DNA of 64,000 bases from CAYZJB01 sp964602985 (lineage in GTDB: Bacteria > CLD3 > SB21): positions 124,001 through 188,000 of the forward strand of contig CAZRTJ010000003.1 of NCBI GenBank assembly GCA_964602985.1, written 5' to 3'. Below are positions 17,488 to 26,480 of this stretch, piece after piece (positions within the stretch are counted from its first letter, which is position 1; the number at the start of each line of letters is the position of its first letter). The notes beneath the pieces were generated by a model. That model ran no database searches, was not told the origin of the DNA, and was given only the letters and a program-made list of their open reading frames with translations. The translations under genes and the position numbers were made by a program.

Positions 17488-18771
17488 ATGAGGCTGTTTG
17501 CCATGATCTGCCTGGCGGCGGTGTCCCTCCACAGTCAGGAACGCCAGCTCATCGACAAGATCGCTGCTGTCGTGGATGACGAGATTATCCTGATGTCGGA
17601 AGTTCAACAATACGCGTACTTCGAGGCTGTCAATCAGAAGGTGGATCCCGAAAAAGACAAGGAAGCTTACCGTCGGTTGGAAAAGAGAATTTTGGAAAGC
17701 CTGATTAACCAGAAAGTTCTGCTCGCACAGGCGAAGGTCGACAGCATCGTGGTCGACGACGCTCAAGTGGATGGGACACTGGACCAGCAGATTCAGCAGC
17801 GGGTGGAACAAGCCGGCGGCGAAGAAGCTCTGGAAAAGATCCTGGGCAAGAAGATCAGCGAGTTGCGACGATTGTATCGCGTGAATGTCCGGAAGCAATT
17901 GCTCACGCAAAAAATTCAGTCGTCTCGATTCTCCGACATCAAAGTCTCGCGATCGGAAGTCGAACAGTTCTTCCAAACCTACAAAGACAGCCTCCCTCGA
18001 GTCGGCGAATCGGTCAATCTGTCCCACATTCTGCTCGAGGTCAAACCCGGCGATTCGGCGTATGCCGAAGCCAGGGACTTTGCCCAGTTGCTCTTGGATT
18101 CCATTCGTCAAAAAGGAGGCGACTTCTCCGCACTGGCCAAGGCATACAGCTCGGATCCCGGATCTTCTCGCAAAGGCGGAGACCTCGGTTGGTTCAATCG
18201 TGCTGATTTTGTGAAGGAATTTGCAGACGCCGCGGTCCGACTGGAGGAAGGCCAGGTCTCCGATTTGGTGAAGACGCAATTCGGCTACCACATCATCCAA
18301 CTGCTGGGACGTTCCGGCGATAAAATCCATACGAAACACATCCTGATCGGAGTCAAGACCACGAATCTCGACAAAGAACGCGCCAAAGAAAAACTTGCTT
18401 CGATCCGTCAAGACATTGTCGACAACACGATGACATTTGAAACGGCTGCCGTCAAGTTCTCGGACGACCCCGCCAAGAAAGGCAACCAAGGAAATCTCGG
18501 GTGGATCGAATTGACAACTTTGCAGGACAAGGTGTTTCTGCAGGCGGCCAAGGCTTTGGAGGTTGGACAAATATCTGAACCACTGGAATCCAGCCTGGTC
18601 ACGGGATACCACATCATCCGACTGAATGACCGACGTCTTGAACGAATTCTGACTCTGCGCGACGACTGGCAGGCCATCGAATCGATGGCCCTCAATCGCA
18701 AACAGGGCTTGGAAATGGAGAAGTGGCTGGGCCGGATCCGGGAACGATTTTATATCGATATTCGCATGTAA
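17488..18771 (+). CDS. surA: Periplasmic peptidyl-prolyl isomerase/chaperone, SurA type
   Basis: A 427-residue exported chaperone for outer-membrane protein folding. After a short signal peptide (MRLFAMICLAAVSLHSQ) comes the SurA N-domain (DKIAAVVDDEIILMSEV and the LxxLINQKVLLAQA helix), then two parvulin domains at about 170-260 (LSHILLEV, DLGWFNRADFVKEF, GYHIIQLL) and 278-378 (TKHILIGV, NLGWIELTTL, GYHIIRL). This is the standard SurA order. It starts a plus-strand group: the next gene begins two bases after its stop. Confidence 0.93.
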   Translation: MRLFAMICLAAVSLHSQERQLIDKIAAVVDDEIILMSEVQQYAYFEAVNQKVDPEKDKEAYRRLEKRILESLINQKVLLAQAKVDSIVVDDAQVDGTLDQQIQQRVEQAGGEEALEKILGKKISELRRLYRVNVRKQLLTQKIQSSRFSDIKVSRSEVEQFFQTYKDSLPRVGESVNLSHILLEVKPGDSAYAEARDFAQLLLDSIRQKGGDFSALAKAYSSDPGSSRKGGDLGWFNRADFVKEFADAAVRLEEGQVSDLVKTQFGYHIIQLLGRSGDKIHTKHILIGVKTTNLDKERAKEKLASIRQDIVDNTMTFETAAVKFSDDPAKKGNQGNLGWIELTTLQDKVFLQAAKALEVGQISEPLESSLVTGYHIIRLNDRRLERILTLRDDWQAIESMALNRKQGLEMEKWLGRIRERFYIDIRM

Positions 18772-18772
18772 C

Positions 18773-19309
18773 ATGACTGCTGTGATCAAATATCTCACCA
18801 CGCGCTTCTACATCCGTCGATTCCGCGACGCACCGATGAGGGACTACCGCTCGGCAGCAGCACAATGCAAGCGATTCCTGATCCACGCCACGGCCTCATC
18901 GGATACGCGGCAACTCGCCACGCTGTTGAATGGAATTCGCGGGCTGTATCCGGATGCACGCATCGATTTTCTTCTGCCCACGGATTGTCCCGTGGAATTG
19001 CGAAACGCCGCATCTCTATTTTCCCGCGATCTGCATTTCATCGGCAAGGGAGAACTTCGTTTCTCAAAAGTAGTCCGGCAGGAAATCGTCGAGAAACTGC
19101 GTCAGCGAAATTTTGACGTTGTGATTGACCTGAGCCGGGCGTTTGACGTGACGTTTGCGCACGCGATGCGAGAGAGCGGCGCGCCTCTTGTCATGACCCG
19201 ATACCGGGACGGCGATCCACAGGTCTTTCACAACCTGTTCGTACGGACAACCACCGACGCACAATTTCATGAGCATGCGTGCCGCTGTCTGGCACAATTA
19301 AAATCCTAA
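18773..19309 (+). CDS. Glycosyltransferase-9-like N-terminal domain protein (DUF6913-like)
   Basis: A 178-residue protein starting right after the surA stop. The middle (KRFLIHATASSDTRQLATLLNGI, then DFLLPTDCP and FDVVIDLSRAFD) has the Rossmann pattern of the N-domain of heptosyltransferase-like (GT9) proteins, but the sugar-nucleotide C-domain is absent. Small proteins of this form occur next to envelope genes in Bacteroidota. No catalytic role can be shown. Its position after surA suggests an envelope link. Confidence 0.6.
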   Translation: MTAVIKYLTTRFYIRRFRDAPMRDYRSAAAQCKRFLIHATASSDTRQLATLLNGIRGLYPDARIDFLLPTDCPVELRNAASLFSRDLHFIGKGELRFSKVVRQEIVEKLRQRNFDVVIDLSRAFDVTFAHAMRESGAPLVMTRYRDGDPQVFHNLFVRTTTDAQFHEHACRCLAQLKS

Positions 19310-19327
19310 CCCCGACAGGAGCGGGTC

Positions 19328-20650
19328 ATGCGAACGACGGGGACATTCGTTCGAAGCCTGACATACGGTTGCACGTTATTCGTGTTCTACACGTTTAACC
19401 TGCTCATCTGTCATCCCGTCCAGAGCGTCGGGACGGTCGACGAGCCCGAGGAGTGGACCTCGTATTCCAATGTGCCGTACGGCTTCACGGTGGACATACC
19501 CGCCCGATGGAACGTGACGCGGCACACCGATGGGGTCGAAATCCATTCCCCGGACGCACAAGGCTTCGTTTCTATTCGAGCCGTGACGGAGCCCACACCG
19601 AAAAACGGACTGCCCATGGATGAATATCTGATCACGACATTCCATCGGCGCCACACCTACCTGAGTTCGGAATTTCGAACCATCGACACACTCTCCACGC
19701 TTTCCGGCATGCACGGCTACCGGCTGACGGCTTCCGTCCGCGAACGAAGCGACGTGCCGTGGAGTCGATTTGACGGGGACTCACTGGCCGAGATATCGTA
19801 CATCCCCTCACCATTTGTCGGCGACAGCAATGCATCGACGGTGGAGGTCTTATCGGTATCCGCAGCCACGACGATTTCTCAACGAATCCTGAGATCGTTT
19901 CGAGCCACTTTTCGCGCGTATCGACAGTCGGAACTGCTGAACCTCCGCTTGATCTCTCCTTCCGAAACCCCGGATCCCGGTGTCTGGTATGTCGGCGAAA
20001 CGCGGGGGTACGACATCGACATCAATGGCGATGCCAACCCGGAATTGCTAATCGTCGGCATGCGGCGGACATCGGAAATTACAGAAGACAAGTGCTTTGT
20101 GAGAATCCTGGAGCGTGAATCTGACGGCTTCCATCTGGCTTTGGAAAAGTCGTACTTGCTCAACTCTTTTCATGAAAACGACATCCGAATTATCAATTCC
20201 GACGGCACGTCTGGCCACGACGTCTTTCTCCGGTTTTTTGATTTTGGAAATGCCTGGGGGCAAAATACCACAGTCGTACTCCACTATGCGGAAGGAAAGT
20301 ACCGCATTCATGACTTCGGACCGTTTGCCCGCCCGCAGGACGTGGACGGCGATGGGATCCATGAGATCATTACGTGCACGCGAAGCGTCTACAATCCCGG
20401 CGCTCCCGTTGCATGGTATGATATTTTCCGATACGAAAACCATCGCTACGTCGAACGGAATCTGCGCTATCCGAAATACTTCCAGACCACCCTTCTCCCT
20501 ATGTACCGTCAACAAATCGCGGATGTGGAAAGCGAAATGTCAGCTTCCGTGGTCAAGAACTTCAAAGTCGCAGCCTTTCACGTCCTGCAAAAACTACACA
20601 AGTACGTCCGCTGGTCTGAAAGGATCATTGCCGGAAAGGACCTTCCCTGA
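19328..20650 (+). CDS. Exported protein with PsbP-like N-domain and FG-GAP-like C-domain
   Basis: I do not recognise a named family for this 440-residue protein. It has a hydrophobic N-terminal signal (about 8-28), then YGFTVDIPARWNV typical of PsbP/DcrB-like lipoprotein domains, and in the C-terminal half two calcium-loop-like motifs, DIDINGDANPELLIVG and PQDVDGDGIHEIIT, of the FG-GAP/VCBS type. It is likely secreted or periplasmic. It sits 18 bases after the GT9-like gene, and its stop overlaps the start of the DUF58 gene (CTGA), so the four genes are probably one operon. Confidence 0.7.
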   Translation: MRTTGTFVRSLTYGCTLFVFYTFNLLICHPVQSVGTVDEPEEWTSYSNVPYGFTVDIPARWNVTRHTDGVEIHSPDAQGFVSIRAVTEPTPKNGLPMDEYLITTFHRRHTYLSSEFRTIDTLSTLSGMHGYRLTASVRERSDVPWSRFDGDSLAEISYIPSPFVGDSNASTVEVLSVSAATTISQRILRSFRATFRAYRQSELLNLRLISPSETPDPGVWYVGETRGYDIDINGDANPELLIVGMRRTSEITEDKCFVRILERESDGFHLALEKSYLLNSFHENDIRIINSDGTSGHDVFLRFFDFGNAWGQNTTVVLHYAEGKYRIHDFGPFARPQDVDGDGIHEIITCTRSVYNPGAPVAWYDIFRYENHRYVERNLRYPKYFQTTLLPMYRQQIADVESEMSASVVKNFKVAAFHVLQKLHKYVRWSERIIAGKDLP

Positions 20651-21543
20651 ATCTCTCTGAGAAAATCCTCGACCCGCAAACCGTCGCCCGGCTCAGCAAT
20701 CTGGAACTGAAAGCCCGGCTCGTCGTGGAAGGGTTCATGACCGGCCTCCACAAGAGTCCCTATCACGGATTCAGCGTGGAATTTGCAGAACATCGTCCAT
20801 ACATGCCCGGAGATGAAATCCGCACCATCGATTGGAAAGTCTATGGTCGCACGGGACGGTATTATGTGAGGCGATTCGAGGAAGAAACGAATCTCAAAGC
20901 GTACATCCTCCTGGACACGAGCAACTCCATGACGTTTGCCTCCGGACAGATCAGCAAACTCGAATACGGGTCCTGTTTGGCCGCGGCTCTGTCGTATCTC
21001 ATGATTCACCAGCGGGATGCCACGGGGTTGACCTTGTTCGACAGTCAGATTCGCCGTTTCCTTCCCCCACGTTCGACGCTCAGTTACATTCGTACGATCG
21101 AAGAGGTGCTCGTCAATGAACGCGAGCACAACGAAACGGCGATGGCGCCGATCCTACATGAGATCGCTGAGCGGATTCGCCGCAGGGGCCTCGTCATTCT
21201 GATCAGCGATTTGCTCGACGACCCGGAGAAGATCATGATGGGTCTCAAACACTTTCGTCATCGACGCAATGAGGTGATCGTCTTTCATGTGCTCGATCCA
21301 CAGGAAAGGGATTTCGCGTACAGCGGCGACGTGGTCTTTGAGGATCTCGAAACAAAGGACCGGATCCACACGCAGCCCTGGCACATCCGCACCGATTATC
21401 GAGCGCATATGCGTTCATTCCTCGACCACTACCGTCGGCAGTGTCACGAACATCACATCGACTACGTTCTGCTCGATACGACCGTGGCGTATGACAAGGC
21501 CTTGCTGGAGTACATGACCAAACGGCGGCGGATCGGCGGATAA
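20647..21543 (+). CDS. DUF58 protein (BatA/VWA-associated), CTG start
   Basis: A DUF58 protein of about 298 residues with the diagnostic SPYHGFSVEFAEHRPYMPGDE, IDWKVYGRTGRYYVRRFEEETN and a VWA-like fold with LLDTSNSM (metal-binding DxSxS) and ILISDLLDD. Such proteins accompany MoxR ATPases and Bat proteins, probably as chaperone adaptors. The conserved N-terminus (SEKILDPQTVARLSNLELKA) is in frame only if translation begins at CTG 20647: there is no ATG, GTG or TTG between an upstream in-frame stop and GTG 20725. AAAGGA lies six bases before that CTG, and the CTG overlaps the upstream stop (CTGA). No MoxR gene is adjacent. It ends one base from the convergent AbgT gene. Confidence 0.88.
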   Translation: MNLSEKILDPQTVARLSNLELKARLVVEGFMTGLHKSPYHGFSVEFAEHRPYMPGDEIRTIDWKVYGRTGRYYVRRFEEETNLKAYILLDTSNSMTFASGQISKLEYGSCLAAALSYLMIHQRDATGLTLFDSQIRRFLPPRSTLSYIRTIEEVLVNEREHNETAMAPILHEIAERIRRRGLVILISDLLDDPEKIMMGLKHFRHRRNEVIVFHVLDPQERDFAYSGDVVFEDLETKDRIHTQPWHIRTDYRAHMRSFLDHYRRQCHEHHIDYVLLDTTVAYDKALLEYMTKRRRIGG

Positions 21544-21544
21544 G

Positions 21545-23074
21545 TTAGTTCAGGTGCAGACGGACGCCCGGACCTACGGGTATGTCGAATCCCAGAAAAA
21601 GCGCGAACAAGATCGACCACGTAATCAGAAAGGCGATGCTGTAGGGCATCATCGTGGAGATCAGTGTCCCCAATCCAGCGTCTTTGCTGTATCGCTGAAA
21701 GAACGCGACAATCAGGGCGAAATAAGACATCATGGGTGAGATTACGTTGGTGGTGGAATCGCCGATGCGATACGCCACCTGCGTGACCTCGGGAGAATAT
21801 CCCAGCAGCATGAACATCGGGATGAAGACCGGAGCCATGATCGCCCACTTTGCCGAGGCGCTGCCCATCAGCATATTGATGCTGGCAGCAACCACAATAA
21901 AGATCAGTAACAGCGGAATCGGGGCGAGACCGATTCCCTTCAGGATGTCGGCGCCTTTGATCGCAAAGAGCAACCCAAGCTGGGATTCGTTGAAGTAGGC
22001 AACGAACTGAGCGGCAAAAAATACCAATGCAATATAGGAACCGAGCGTTGCCATGGCTTTGCCCATGGAATCCGCGATATCTCCATTCTTCTTGATCGTG
22101 CCCGCGCCGATTCCATACGCAGTTCCGACCAGAGCCGATGACAAAAAGACGATGGCCACAATCCCACTCATGAAGGGCGAGTCCAGAAAACCATCGTTGT
22201 CGGGATTGCGCAGGACTCCGCCCGGAAATACACTCACCGACAAGAGCAGGACGATGATCCCTCCCGCCATCACCGCGTACCGAAGACCGCGTTTCTCCTG
22301 CGGGGACAGTGGATCAATCGACATGGGACGTTCGTCTCCGGTGTATTTCCCCAATCGCGGTTCCACAATTTTCTGGCTGACGAACGTCCCCACGGCAGTC
22401 AGGACGAAGGTGGAAACGAACATGAAATACCAGTTGCACGCCGGGTTCACCGAATAGGTGGGATCAATAATGCGCGCCGCCTCTTGAGAAATACCGGCCA
22501 GCAACGGATCCACTGTCCCGAGAACGAGGTTTGCGCTGTACCCACCGGAGACACCCGCAAACGTGGCGGCCATCCCCGCCAGCGGATGTCGACCAACGGC
22601 AAGAAAGATCATGCCGGAAAGCGGGACCAGCAGAACATAGCCCACTTCCGCCGCCGCGTTGGAACAAATGCCACAGAACACCAAGACCGCGGTCAATAAT
22701 CGCGGAGGCGCCGACAAGACCATCAGCCGCAAGACGCTGCCGATCAACCCCGAGCCCTCTGCAATTCCGATCCCGAGCAACGCAACCAGTACGGTACCGA
22801 GCGGAGCGAAGTTGGTGAAATTCTCCACCAGGCTCGTCATGATATAACGAAGCCCATTTCCGGACAAAAGACTCACCGCAGAAACCATCTCTCCCGTACC
22901 GGGATGAATCGCCTGCGCTCCGGTCAGACTGACCAACCATGAAAGAACGACGACCGCCATCGCAAACGAGGCAAACAAAATGACCGGATGAGGCAGTTTG
23001 TTCCCTGCCCACTCCAGTCTGTTCAAAAAGCGCGAAAACAGAGAGAGTTTTCCCGGTTTGACAACATCCGCCAT
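21545..23074 (-). CDS. AbgT-family transporter (p-aminobenzoyl-glutamate/antimetabolite efflux)
   Basis: A 509-residue inner-membrane transporter with about 11 hydrophobic segments. Family motifs include LGIGIAEGSGLIGSVLR, SNAAAEVGYVLLVPLSG, SGGYSANLVLGTVDPLLAGIS and the re-entrant GSASAKWAIMAPVFIPM. Characterised members import p-aminobenzoyl-glutamate (AbgT) or export sulfonamide-type antimetabolites (MtrF, YdaH); which applies is unknown. It is last in a five-gene operon and begins with a TGATG overlap with the YheT hydrolase gene. Confidence 0.94.
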   Translation of the reverse strand: MADVVKPGKLSLFSRFLNRLEWAGNKLPHPVILFASFAMAVVVLSWLVSLTGAQAIHPGTGEMVSAVSLLSGNGLRYIMTSLVENFTNFAPLGTVLVALLGIGIAEGSGLIGSVLRLMVLSAPPRLLTAVLVFCGICSNAAAEVGYVLLVPLSGMIFLAVGRHPLAGMAATFAGVSGGYSANLVLGTVDPLLAGISQEAARIIDPTYSVNPACNWYFMFVSTFVLTAVGTFVSQKIVEPRLGKYTGDERPMSIDPLSPQEKRGLRYAVMAGGIIVLLLSVSVFPGGVLRNPDNDGFLDSPFMSGIVAIVFLSSALVGTAYGIGAGTIKKNGDIADSMGKAMATLGSYIALVFFAAQFVAYFNESQLGLLFAIKGADILKGIGLAPIPLLLIFIVVAASINMLMGSASAKWAIMAPVFIPMFMLLGYSPEVTQVAYRIGDSTTNVISPMMSYFALIVAFFQRYSKDAGLGTLISTMMPYSIAFLITWSILFALFLGFDIPVGPGVRLHLN

Positions 23075-24036
23075 CAGCGATCCCTTTCAGAAGATTGGAG
23101 AAACTCGACTGTTCGTCGTTCGGACCAATAGTAATTCTGTGACGCAATGAATCCCACATGTCCTCCCCATCGGGGCATTTCCAAAATCACGTGGTCGTGA
23201 TCCCGGCACTCGCTCACAGGGTAGCACGGCTCGGAGAGAAACGGATCGTTGGCCGCATTCACGATCAACGTGGGTATGGCAATCGGCTTGAGGTAGTAGA
23301 TACAACTCGACTTTTCCCAATAGTCCATCGCATCCCGGAAGCCGTGGAGGGGAGCCGTATAGCGATTATCAAAGTCTTCGAAATTGCGAATCCGGTCCAG
23401 GCCCTCTGCCGTCAACTCTCCGGGAAAAAGCGCAGCCTTGCGACGAATCTTCTCCTTCAGCATGTTGAGAAATCGACGGAGATAAATAAAATTCGACGGT
23501 CGATCCAAAACAGCCGCGCCTGTCGGAAGGTAGCAGGGCACCGAAAAGGCGACGGCCCTACGGATCGCGGGATGAATCGTCACACCTTCTTCCCCCAGAT
23601 ATTTAAGAATCACATTGCCGCCCATGCTGAATCCGATAAGCGATACGCCGGAATATTCGGTACATAGTCGATTGGACACGATCCACCGCAAATCCTCCGT
23701 GTCCCCGCTGTGATAGAAACGCGGCAGTCGATTCATCTCTCCCGAGCAACTGCGGAAGTTCATCGCCACTGCGTCCAGCCCGATGGCGTTCACGGCACGC
23801 ACCATTCCCATCACGTAACCCCGTGTGGACATGCCCTCGAGCCCATGCAGGACGATAACCACGGACGACCCGCCCACCCGCGACCAATCCACATCCACAA
23901 AATCTCCGTCCGGCAATTCTACGCGCTCTCGTTCGTAGGGGATCACGGGGATCTTTCGGAAGAGTGCGGGAAACATCGTCTGGAGGTGCGCACTGCGCTT
24001 CCATCCGGACGCATGGTAGTCGGAAGACTGGATCAT
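23074..24036 (-). CDS. YheT-family alpha/beta hydrolase
   Basis: A 320-residue serine hydrolase. It starts MIQSSDYHASGWKRSAHLQT, typical of YheT, and has HGLEGMSTRGYV as the oxyanion region, nucleophile Ser in GFSMGGN, the acid in NAANDPFLS and His in WGGHVGFI. Family members are esterases of unclear physiological substrate. I chose ATG 24036, which overlaps the upstream stop as ATGA; a start at 24054 would create a longer overlap. It lies between the alkyltransferase-like gene and abgT in a tightly packed operon. Confidence 0.9.
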   Translation of the reverse strand: MIQSSDYHASGWKRSAHLQTMFPALFRKIPVIPYERERVELPDGDFVDVDWSRVGGSSVVIVLHGLEGMSTRGYVMGMVRAVNAIGLDAVAMNFRSCSGEMNRLPRFYHSGDTEDLRWIVSNRLCTEYSGVSLIGFSMGGNVILKYLGEEGVTIHPAIRRAVAFSVPCYLPTGAAVLDRPSNFIYLRRFLNMLKEKIRRKAALFPGELTAEGLDRIRNFEDFDNRYTAPLHGFRDAMDYWEKSSCIYYLKPIAIPTLIVNAANDPFLSEPCYPVSECRDHDHVILEMPRWGGHVGFIASQNYYWSERRTVEFLQSSERDR

Positions 24037-24347
24037 CGTTCGTGCGGATTCCATCCGTAGATCTGTAAATCAATACGGCGCCGCGAGATCGCAACCCCCT
24101 CGTCGGTCAGAAGGCGTGCTTGTTCCCGGTACGACACGCTGGCACGAGGAAACGAGATTTGACCTTTTGCATTGATCACCCGGTGCCAGGGCAATCGGAG
24201 GTCTTTTGGCGCGGAGTGCAGTGCGTAGCCCACCAGACGCGCCTGACCCGACAGACCGGCCAGGGCGGCTACCTGGCCATACGTCGCCACGCATCCACGC
24301 GGGATGATGCGTACGACCTCCCATATTCGTTGATGCAATAGACTCAC
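24033..24347 (-). CDS. Alkyltransferase-like protein (ATL, MGMT domain without the active cysteine)
   Basis: A 104-residue MGMT/Ogt C-domain protein: VVRIIPRGCVATYGQVAALAGL followed by LPWHRVINAKGQI. In true methyltransferases the motif is PCHRV; here Cys is replaced by Trp, which defines ATL proteins that bind O6-alkylguanine and mark it for nucleotide excision repair instead of repairing it. The start is GTG 24347, overlapping the M1 peptidase stop as GTGA, with GGAAG close upstream. Its place in an operon with a peptidase, a hydrolase and a transporter is not explained by repair. Confidence 0.93.
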   Translation of the reverse strand: MSLLHQRIWEVVRIIPRGCVATYGQVAALAGLSGQARLVGYALHSAPKDLRLPWHRVINAKGQISFPRASVSYREQARLLTDEGVAISRRRIDLQIYGWNPHER

Positions 24348-25966
24348 TGTTCTTCCATCACTCGTTTGTAATACCAATTCCTCTCATCGATGCGAGGCAC
24401 GTACGATGACGAAACACGAATGGGTTCGGGACCCAACATCTGACGCGACACACCCTGATCCGTCAGCACATCCATGGGCAGTCGGTAACTGCAACGGATC
24501 TCAAACTCTGTAGCGCTGATCTTCTTGATTCGTACTTCCGGAATCTCCGTCGTATGCAAAAAGCGATACAGGAAATCAACCGCCACCGTTCCGGAAGTCC
24601 TCGCCACCCGTTGCAGAACATCGTCGGTGGACACAAAATGTGGAGAGGCAGAATCTGCTGCGAGCCGATAGACAAAGGGAAAAAACAGAGAGTCGCCCAT
24701 GAGATACCGAAGACTGTGCATGGCCATCGCCCCCTTCGTGTAGATGTCTGAGGTGTACGCCTCCGTGGAGCGCGCATGACGGTTGGGAATGATGGGACTT
24801 TTGTTGGTAATCCCCCGCGCCGCAGAATTCATCCGCTCATGATAGCCGGATTCACCGCTTTTTTCGCGATGGTAGAGAGCCTCGCCATACACGCAGATAC
24901 CTTCGTGAATCCAAAAATCCGCCCAATCGGCAACTGTAATTTTATTGCCCCACCACTCATGCCCCATTTCATGCAGCATCAATTCGTCGAACACATGGCC
25001 GTTCAGTGTCTGATAACGAAATCGGTTGCCATAGGAATTGATCGTCTGATGTTCCATGCCCAGATAAGCGGTTTCTACGATCGCGAATTTCTCTCTGGCG
25101 AACGCGTATTCCCCAAACAGTTTGCGGTAAGTACGGAGCATATCGACGGCCATTTCCAAATGCCTTCGGGCATACGTCTCGCTCTGCGGCAGGTAATAAA
25201 AAACAACCGGCATGGCGATACTGTCTTCGGTGAGATAGGTCGTATCGACACTTAGAAATCGACCGATATTCAAAGTGATGTTGTAATTGTTGATCGGGTA
25301 GCGGGTCTCCCACGTGTAGGTGATCCCGTCCGAAGTCGACGAGTCGATGTTTGTCAAAAGACCATTGGAGGCGCAAAAATAAGGTTTCGGCACCGTAATG
25401 CTGAGCCGCACGCTGTCCGCTTCATCGGAAGGATGATCTTTGCAGGGAATCCACACCTTCGCTCCTTCTCCCTGACAGGACAATCCGATCCAATGATAGC
25501 CGGCGGAATCCGTCGACCAGTTAAACCCGCCGATCCAAGGCGGATAGATGGCTTCGGGAGGCCGTCCGCCATACACCACGCGGATGTCCAGCAGGGAATC
25601 CTGTTCTGCGGCTAGGTTCACAATCAGCTTGTTGTCGGCGTGCTCATACGGCGCAGGCACATCGTTGACCGTGACTCTGCTTACCGTCAAGCGATCCACC
25701 AGATCCAACTCGATCCGATCTGTCTGGACATTTTTGCGAGTCAGTTCGATCCCGACGTCCCCTTGGATGGATCTTGTGTCCGGATCGATGCGTGCGCGAA
25801 TGTCGTAGCGATGCACGTCGTAGTGGGACTGATTTTCAGACAAGACACCGCCCGACGCATACAGTCCCAGCATCCCATAGCGATGCGTCCACCACATGGC
25901 CCCGCCCGCGAGGACCAGAATGGCGACGCCTGCCAGGGTCGTCAATATCCAAAGGATCTTTTTCAT
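24344..25966 (-). CDS. M1-family metallopeptidase, membrane-anchored
   Basis: A 540-residue zinc aminopeptidase-like protein. One N-terminal hydrophobic segment (4-26) anchors or exports it. The N-domain is the usual beta-saddle (YDVHRYDIRARIDPDTRSIQG). The catalytic domain has HEMGHEWWGN with zinc ligands His332 and His336, general base Glu333 and third ligand Glu355 in WIHEG. The substrate motif GAMEN is replaced by GMEHQ (303-307), as in other divergent M1 members. The ATG at 25966 overlaps the previous stop (ATGA); the frame extends upstream without family similarity. It probably trims peptides in the periplasm. Confidence 0.92.
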   Translation of the reverse strand: MKKILWILTTLAGVAILVLAGGAMWWTHRYGMLGLYASGGVLSENQSHYDVHRYDIRARIDPDTRSIQGDVGIELTRKNVQTDRIELDLVDRLTVSRVTVNDVPAPYEHADNKLIVNLAAEQDSLLDIRVVYGGRPPEAIYPPWIGGFNWSTDSAGYHWIGLSCQGEGAKVWIPCKDHPSDEADSVRLSITVPKPYFCASNGLLTNIDSSTSDGITYTWETRYPINNYNITLNIGRFLSVDTTYLTEDSIAMPVVFYYLPQSETYARRHLEMAVDMLRTYRKLFGEYAFAREKFAIVETAYLGMEHQTINSYGNRFRYQTLNGHVFDELMLHEMGHEWWGNKITVADWADFWIHEGICVYGEALYHREKSGESGYHERMNSAARGITNKSPIIPNRHARSTEAYTSDIYTKGAMAMHSLRYLMGDSLFFPFVYRLAADSASPHFVSTDDVLQRVARTSGTVAVDFLYRFLHTTEIPEVRIKKISATEFEIRCSYRLPMDVLTDQGVSRQMLGPEPIRVSSSYVPRIDERNWYYKRVMEEQ

Positions 25967-26403
25967 TTCATTTTTCCCATGTGATGACCGATACGATGAA
26001 ACACCGAAGGAACAAAGATCAAGATCACGGTCCAAATCCAGACAGAGGCGGCCGCGGCAGACACAATCTCGGCGGGGTCCGACCACACTTTCCCTTGTGC
26101 AACGCCCAGGGACGATGTGAAGTCTGCGACACGTACGTACACATACAGGATGACTGTCGTCGTAATCATAGCCAGGACGTGATAGAACCACACCAGACCG
26201 CGCGTACCGGGATCCTGGACACGATGGCGGTCCCACATGGCAATTCCACCGATCAACATGTGCGACCCCCACGCCGCCACACGGTGAACACCCGCCCCGG
26301 GCAGGCCGTATTCCTCAATGTCCATCAAGTACGGGACGGCCTCCCATCCGAAGGGTAGCAGCCACAGCACGATCCAGATTCCGAAAATCTTCCAAATGGC
26401 CAT
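25963..26403 (-). CDS. Hypothetical four-helix membrane protein
   Basis: A 146-residue protein with hydrophobic helices near 4-20, 40-58, 68-90 and 115-132, and a His-Met rich tail (HRIGHHMGKMK). I do not recognise the family. It is the first gene of the operon with the M1 peptidase, ATL, YheT and AbgT, and its stop overlaps the peptidase start. No ribosome-binding site precedes its ATG, and the candidate -10 is only nine bases away, so the message may be nearly leaderless or the start may lie further in. Confidence 0.7.
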   Translation of the reverse strand: MAIWKIFGIWIVLWLLPFGWEAVPYLMDIEEYGLPGAGVHRVAAWGSHMLIGGIAMWDRHRVQDPGTRGLVWFYHVLAMITTTVILYVYVRVADFTSSLGVAQGKVWSDPAEIVSAAAASVWIWTVILIFVPSVFHRIGHHMGKMK

Positions 26404-26412
26404 ACGATGCCG

Positions 26413-26440
26413 AAAGTAGCACGCTTGAGGGAGAATACAA
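26413..26440 (-). promoter_or_regulatory. Candidate promoter of the 26403-21545 operon
   Basis: Minus-strand TTGTAT (26435-26440), 16 bases, and TACTTT (26413-26418). It directly follows the terminator of the upstream gene, as expected for a new transcription unit. Confidence 0.4.
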
Positions 26441-26445
26441 ACGGA

Positions 26446-26473
26446 GAAAAAAAGGCCCCTTGGGAAAGGGGCC
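26446..26473 (-). terminator. Rho-independent terminator after the DUF4097 gene
   Basis: A perfect eight-base stem (GGCCCCTT/AAGGGGCC) with a four-base loop is followed by seven T on the minus strand, just beyond the DUF4097 stop. Confidence 0.93.
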
Positions 26474-26480
26474 TCCAGAC

